Virus record (IMG/VR): IMGVR_UViG_3300009073_000032
Span: 1-26,430 of that record
Strand: one strand, 5' to 3'
Source: a virus
Length of the DNA stretch: 26,430 nt
The notes beneath the pieces were generated by a model, which saw nothing but the letters and a program-made list of their open reading frames with translations, did no database searches and had not been told where the DNA came from. Position 1 is the stretch's first letter. The number at the start of each line of letters is the position of its first letter. The position numbers were made by a program, and so were the translations under genes. Below are positions 23,674 to 26,430 of the stretch, in pieces.

Positions 23674-24975
23674 TCATATTTTTATACCAAGATAATTTAC
23701 AAGATAAGTTATTATATATCTTAAAGCATCCATATAGTGATCGTCTTTTTTAACTGGGTTATCAGTTGGCTTTTCATATCTATCTAATTCCCAAGAATAG
23801 TTATCGTATTCTTTTTTAAACGCAGCTAAATGCTTATCTAAACCGCTAACAAAATATATCGTAAAACCTTGTACTACTGTTATTCCAGGCGAAACAGAAT
23901 TATTTCCCTTTTTAGCTTCAACAGCTAAATAACCTATATCACGCATTATATTAACATATTCTTTTTTAGCTGGGTCACAAGCAACTAAACTAGTATGCTT
24001 AATCATTGTTGGTATATCTTTTTGTAATATTGAAGATATAGATTGATCTATTGAAGATAGTGGTTTATAAAACCTAGGGAAAACATAAAAACCTCCGTCT
24101 CCATCGTATTTTACTTCTAAATTAGCTGTAGGAGATGACGTTCCAAAGTCTTGCCCAAAATAACTTGTGTAATTTAAACTGTCAAACTCTTCTGGAGATA
24201 TTTTTATCCAGTTTCTATATATACGATTTGGTTTTTCAGAACCTATTCCTAACCCATATACTAACCACATATAAGTATCTGCAGTCTTACGCTTAACATT
24301 AAGTTTATTTATAGGAGGTTGATTACTTCTAGATATTGGATAACCTTTGTATAAAACTTCAGCACCAGAAACTTCATAACTACCAGTTTCCCAAGGCTCA
24401 TAAGAATTTAATTGTTCAACTATATTTTCTGGACAAAAAGCATTATCTTTAAATGAAGAGTGTATAAAAACAGTTCTAGGATCATTTTTATACCCTTCTA
24501 ACCAAAAGTCTTTAGATGGATTATAATCTGCAAATACAGTTAAAGCTGTTCTTTGTGTTATTTGTAAATAAACTGGTTTTGAAAATTCAGTAATTTCATT
24601 AAAATAACTTATATCTTGAGCTCCACCCAAAACTTTACCTACGCTATCAGCTCCTTCAAACAATATTTCAGAACCAGTTGGCAAATATGTAAATCTTCCA
24701 AGCTGTTTGTTTTCTTTAAACTTAAAAAATAACGTTTGATCGGTCATTATTATTTTTTTGAAATCTTCCATAACTGTAGCTCTACATGTTACTTTAGTAT
24801 CTCTCCAAACAGTTATTCTAAGCTTTTTTTTTCTTATCATCTCCATCATTAGGAGCTGAAGTATAGAATAAGTTTTACTTGAGCGAGATCCGCCCATACT
24901 AACTATTTGTCTATACTTTCCTGGATAATAAACTTTTGCTGTTTTATTAAACGTATTAGTTACTTTTATATCCAT
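23674..24975 (-). CDS. terL: Terminase large subunit, PBSX type
   Basis: The 433-residue protein has both terminase domains. The ATPase carries a Walker A, GGSRSSKTYS at 28-37 (Lys34), and a Walker B-like DISYFNEI at 121-128 with Glu127 as catalytic acid; Asn in place of the Asp is usual in this family. The nuclease domain has its three acidic positions in GQDFGTSS (Asp276), ACDPAKK (Asp334) and HYMDALRY (Asp415). It pumps DNA into the prohead and cuts it at the end of packaging. An extra segment at about 197-231 (TGSYEVSGAEVLYKGYPI onward) looks like a family-specific loop rather than an intein. It overlaps the membrane-protein gene by 10 bases, and the next gene (portal) has its own promoter. 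Confidence 0.95.
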   Translation of the reverse strand: MDIKVTNTFNKTAKVYYPGKYRQIVSMGGSRSSKTYSILQLLMMEMIRKKKLRITVWRDTKVTCRATVMEDFKKIIMTDQTLFFKFKENKQLGRFTYLPTGSEILFEGADSVGKVLGGAQDISYFNEITEFSKPVYLQITQRTALTVFADYNPSKDFWLEGYKNDPRTVFIHSSFKDNAFCPENIVEQLNSYEPWETGSYEVSGAEVLYKGYPISRSNQPPINKLNVKRKTADTYMWLVYGLGIGSEKPNRIYRNWIKISPEEFDSLNYTSYFGQDFGTSSPTANLEVKYDGDGGFYVFPRFYKPLSSIDQSISSILQKDIPTMIKHTSLVACDPAKKEYVNIMRDIGYLAVEAKKGNNSVSPGITVVQGFTIYFVSGLDKHLAAFKKEYDNYSWELDRYEKPTDNPVKKDDHYMDALRYIITYLVNYLGIKI

Positions 24976-25328
24976 TCAAATATCAAATTATATATTAACC
25001 AAAACATCATTATTATTCCAAATAAAGAAAAAATTAATAATATTAAAACTACGTATAAAGAAGGTTTTTTAACATCAAATCTCAAATAATTATAATTATA
25101 AAGTAAATCCCATTTGTGACCTTGAATTTTATTAATTATATAATTAACTTCAAGTTCAACACTATTTAGATTCCAGCCTTTAAGCTTTAACATTGCCCAA
25201 ATAAGTTGAGGTCTACTAAATTTAGGTTCATCAGGAAGTAATAAAGGTGGTTTTTCATTTGTTCCAACTATTAATTCTACCAACTCTTTTTTACTTAATG
25301 AAGATATGTATTTATTGTAATTTTTCAT
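24966..25328 (-). CDS. Small membrane protein inside the packaging operon
   Basis: The 120-residue protein starts with a soluble part of about 85 residues. Within it EPKFSRPQLIWAMLKLKGWN could be a short helix-turn-helix-like or protein-contact segment. It ends with a very hydrophobic stretch of about 30 residues (VVLILLIFSLFGIIMMFWLI onward), long enough for one segment or a tight hairpin, and finishes with NLIFEWI. No signal peptide is present. It overlaps the VRR-NUC gene by 17 bases and the large terminase by 10, so it is firmly part of this operon. I recognise no family. Membrane proteins are unusual here; superinfection exclusion or tethering packaging to the membrane are guesses. The tight overlaps and usual codon pattern support a real gene. 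Confidence 0.6.
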   Translation of the reverse strand: MKNYNKYISSLSKKELVELIVGTNEKPPLLLPDEPKFSRPQLIWAMLKLKGWNLNSVELEVNYIINKIQGHKWDLLYNYNYLRFDVKKPSLYVVLILLIFSLFGIIMMFWLIYNLIFEWI

Positions 25329-25680
25329 CTATTAAATGGTTTGCTATTATTTGGTTTATTAATATTTTAAATGATTTTAAATCTCTAATTACATAGTAAC
25401 AAAATCCTTGAGATTTAATGTGTTTTTCCCATTCTATTTGTTTTTCACTTTGACAGCCGTAAATATTTTTCATTTCAATACAATATGTTTTACCTTTATA
25501 CATAAAAAGCATATCAGCTACACCGGAATAAACACCTGTCATTTTAAATATCTTACCTTGCAAAGCTGATCTAGCTCCACCGTTTGGAACAGCAAATAAA
25601 CAACCTCTTAATTTTTTGTATGTGTTATTAAACCAAACGTAACATTCACTTTGTATTTGATCTTCAGTTTTACGACTCAT
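25312..25680 (-). CDS. VRR-NUC domain nuclease
   Basis: From the ATG at 25680 the protein has 122 residues; an in-frame ATG at 25695 would add five residues and a larger overlap with the upstream gene. It is a minimal VRR-NUC (PD-(D/E)XK superfamily) nuclease: EDQIQSECYVWF at 6-17, VPNGGARS at 31-38, KMTGVYSGVADMLF at 46-59 (metal ligand Asp56), then CIEMK at 67-71 (Glu69, Lys71) and QSEKQIEW at 77-84. Members act as structure-specific endonucleases, such as Holliday-junction resolvases, and small versions are common in phages. Placed between the terminase subunits, it may clear branched DNA before or during packaging. All expected catalytic residues are present. Confidence 0.9.
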   Translation of the reverse strand: MSRKTEDQIQSECYVWFNNTYKKLRGCLFAVPNGGARSALQGKIFKMTGVYSGVADMLFMYKGKTYCIEMKNIYGCQSEKQIEWEKHIKSQGFCYYVIRDLKSFKILINQIIANHLIDEKLQ

Positions 25681-26077
25681 CTTCTTGTATTTCATCTATT
25701 AATATAACCTCTTTTTCACCATCAGCATTAACTATTACAGTTTGAATATTAATAGTTGTATCTTGCTGCTCTAATTCACCTCCTTCCATTCTAGTTACTT
25801 TAGGTTTAAAATGCTCTAGCAACTTAAGATAATTTCTAGCAAAATCTTTATCTCCCATTTGAGATATAACATTTATAAATCTTTCAGTTAAACTTCCGTC
25901 AACCATTTTTTTTAAAAGGTCCCACTGAGTTTCACCTTCTTCAATTCTCTCTTTTATAATTGCTATAACTTTTGGATTATTAACTACAGGCAATTCAGAC
26001 TTTTCATCAAGCATAGCTTCCATTTTTTCTTTCATGGAATTTTTTATAGATTCTTCAAAAACTCCTCCTTCAGCCAT
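25670..26077 (-). CDS. terS: Putative terminase small subunit
   Basis: The 135-residue protein lies two genes upstream of the large terminase, where the small subunit is expected. Its C-terminal part DFARNYLKLLEHFKPKVTRM (about 78-97) matches the ...f...y.kllEyv.PKl.R... block typical of Bacteroidota phage small terminases, followed by a beta-rich tail (TINIQTVIVNADGEKEVILI). The N-terminal helix-turn-helix expected to bind pac or cos DNA is not clear, although the helices around KVIAIIKERIEEGETQWDLL could do so. It starts one base past the stop of the 58-residue gene and overlaps the VRR-NUC gene by 11 bases. The call rests on the C-terminal motif and position. Confidence 0.7.
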   Translation of the reverse strand: MAEGGVFEESIKNSMKEKMEAMLDEKSELPVVNNPKVIAIIKERIEEGETQWDLLKKMVDGSLTERFINVISQMGDKDFARNYLKLLEHFKPKVTRMEGGELEQQDTTINIQTVIVNADGEKEVILIDEIQEDES

Positions 26078-26078
26078 T

Positions 26079-26255
26079 TTATTCTTTTTTACTTGATTCT
26101 AATATATTATGCATCTCTTTGCTGACTTTAGTGTAATCTAACATCATCTGTTCAACAGTCTCACTCATTTCCACTTCGTTGCGAATACATTCCATTTTAA
26201 AAGATGTTTTTATATCTTTATCAATGTTCAAAGTTGTAGCTATTTTTTCACTCAT
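26079..26255 (-). CDS. Ribbon-helix-helix-like small DNA-binding protein
   Basis: The 58-residue protein reads MSEKIATTLNIDKDIKTSFK then MECIRNEVEMSETVEQMMLD and YTKVSKEMHNILESSKKE. The layout matches a ribbon-helix-helix (CopG/ParG/Arc-like) fold: a short strand (5-11, KIATTLN), a first helix (12-26), a turn with MSE (30-32), and a second helix (33-46). Such proteins bind DNA as dimers and often repress their own operon or help DNA partitioning. It is the first gene of the minus-strand series, 23 bases downstream of a TACATTTG promoter box, with the 14-base dyad ATATT-ATGA-AATAT just upstream of that box as a possible operator. It is separated from the small terminase by one base. Fold by eye; target not known. 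Confidence 0.65.
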   Translation of the reverse strand: MSEKIATTLNIDKDIKTSFKMECIRNEVEMSETVEQMMLDYTKVSKEMHNILESSKKE

Positions 26256-26278
26256 TTTATTAAAAATTTTGATATGTG

Positions 26279-26306
26279 CAAATGTACGAAAAATATTTCA
26301 TAATAT
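26279..26306 (-). promoter_or_regulatory. Promoter box and dyad at the head of the operon
   Basis: On the minus strand TACATTTG (26286 to 26279) fits the -7 consensus TAnnTTTG and lies 23 bases before the first gene. Upstream, within the promoter spacer, is the dyad ATATT-ATGA-AATAT (26306-26293), a possible operator. The A-tract/T-tract element seen at the other two promoters is not present; a T-rich run that belongs to the right terminal repeat lies in the -33 region instead. Confidence 0.5.
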
Positions 26307-26307
26307 A

Positions 26308-26430
26308 AAAAATAAAACACAGTAAAAAAAGTCAAAAATTTCCGAACAGTCAAAGTTGTTTAAATTTTTAACTTCAGAACGCTCCAGATGGAGTTTTAAA
26401 GTGCCTCCACTGCCTCCAAATTTTTCCAGA
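26308..26430. repeat. Right terminal inverted repeat (123 bp)
   Basis: This is the exact reverse complement of bases 1-123. Unlike the left copy, which lies past the last gene, this one lies upstream of the first gene, so the two copies bracket the whole minus-strand series in opposite orientations. Its inner edge is 22 bases from the TACATTTG box, so part of the upstream promoter region is inside the repeat. Read on the minus strand from the very end, one frame stays open for 43 codons (it starts LEKFGGSGGTLKLHLERSEV), perhaps by chance. Confidence 0.97.

Noticed and set aside
23870-24390. Possible intein or insertion in the large terminase (residues about 197-231)
   Set aside because: It is only about 35 residues, with no splicing motifs, and fits a family-specific loop.
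1-26430. CRISPR arrays, tRNA or rRNA genes, insertion sequences
   Set aside because: No regularly spaced repeat series, cloverleaf-like segment or transposase frame was seen on either strand.

Overview
The window is a 26.4-kb, AT-rich piece of a tailed double-stranded DNA phage that probably infects a Flavobacteriia-type Bacteroidota host. The host guess rests on four things: the A/T-rich, Shine-Dalgarno-poor sequence before most start codons; three promoter-like TAnnTTTG boxes, the Bacteroidota -7 element; signal peptides ending in ...Q at the likely cleavage point; and a PBSX-type large terminase beside HK97-type head genes. All 27 genes called here lie on the minus strand and read from right to left. 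A tape measure protein with no sheath gene points to a siphovirus with a long flexible tail.

In transcription order the layout is: (1) 26255-23674, a ribbon-helix-helix-like protein, a probable small terminase, a VRR-NUC nuclease, a small membrane protein and the large terminase; (2) 23600-20156, portal, HK97-type prohead protease and HK97-fold major capsid; (3) 20116-17496, small and connector-like proteins ending in a probable tail tube with an Ig-like C-terminal domain; (4) 17402-13241, two overlapping ORFs joined by a perfect U_UUU_UUU slippery site, then the tape measure protein; (5) 13239-8356, a probable hub and two unrecognised tail-tip proteins; (6) 8263-2117, three large exported surface proteins (an SGNH hydrolase and two beta-helix proteins), clearly richer in GC than the rest; (7) 2104-116, a standalone PAS-domain protein, small membrane and helical proteins, a holin candidate and an M15-family endolysin.

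Control elements sit between the modules. Two TAnnTTTG promoters, before portal and before the SGNH gene, share an upstream A-tract/T-tract element at an identical 17-nt spacing. A third TAnnTTTG lies before the first gene. A 17-bp direct repeat, each copy able to fold into a small hairpin, precedes the capsid gene. A long hairpin follows the tail tube gene, and a terminator-like hairpin sits immediately before the endolysin gene.

The most striking global feature is a perfect 123-bp inverted repeat at the two ends (1-123 and 26308-26430). No replication, integration or early-gene module lies between the copies. The piece may be a complete linear replicon with inverted termini, a late-gene block flanked by inverted repeats and hence potentially invertible, or an assembly or amplification artefact. 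The sequence alone cannot decide. No stretch above 300 bases lacks a gene. No tRNA, rRNA, CRISPR array or insertion sequence was seen.
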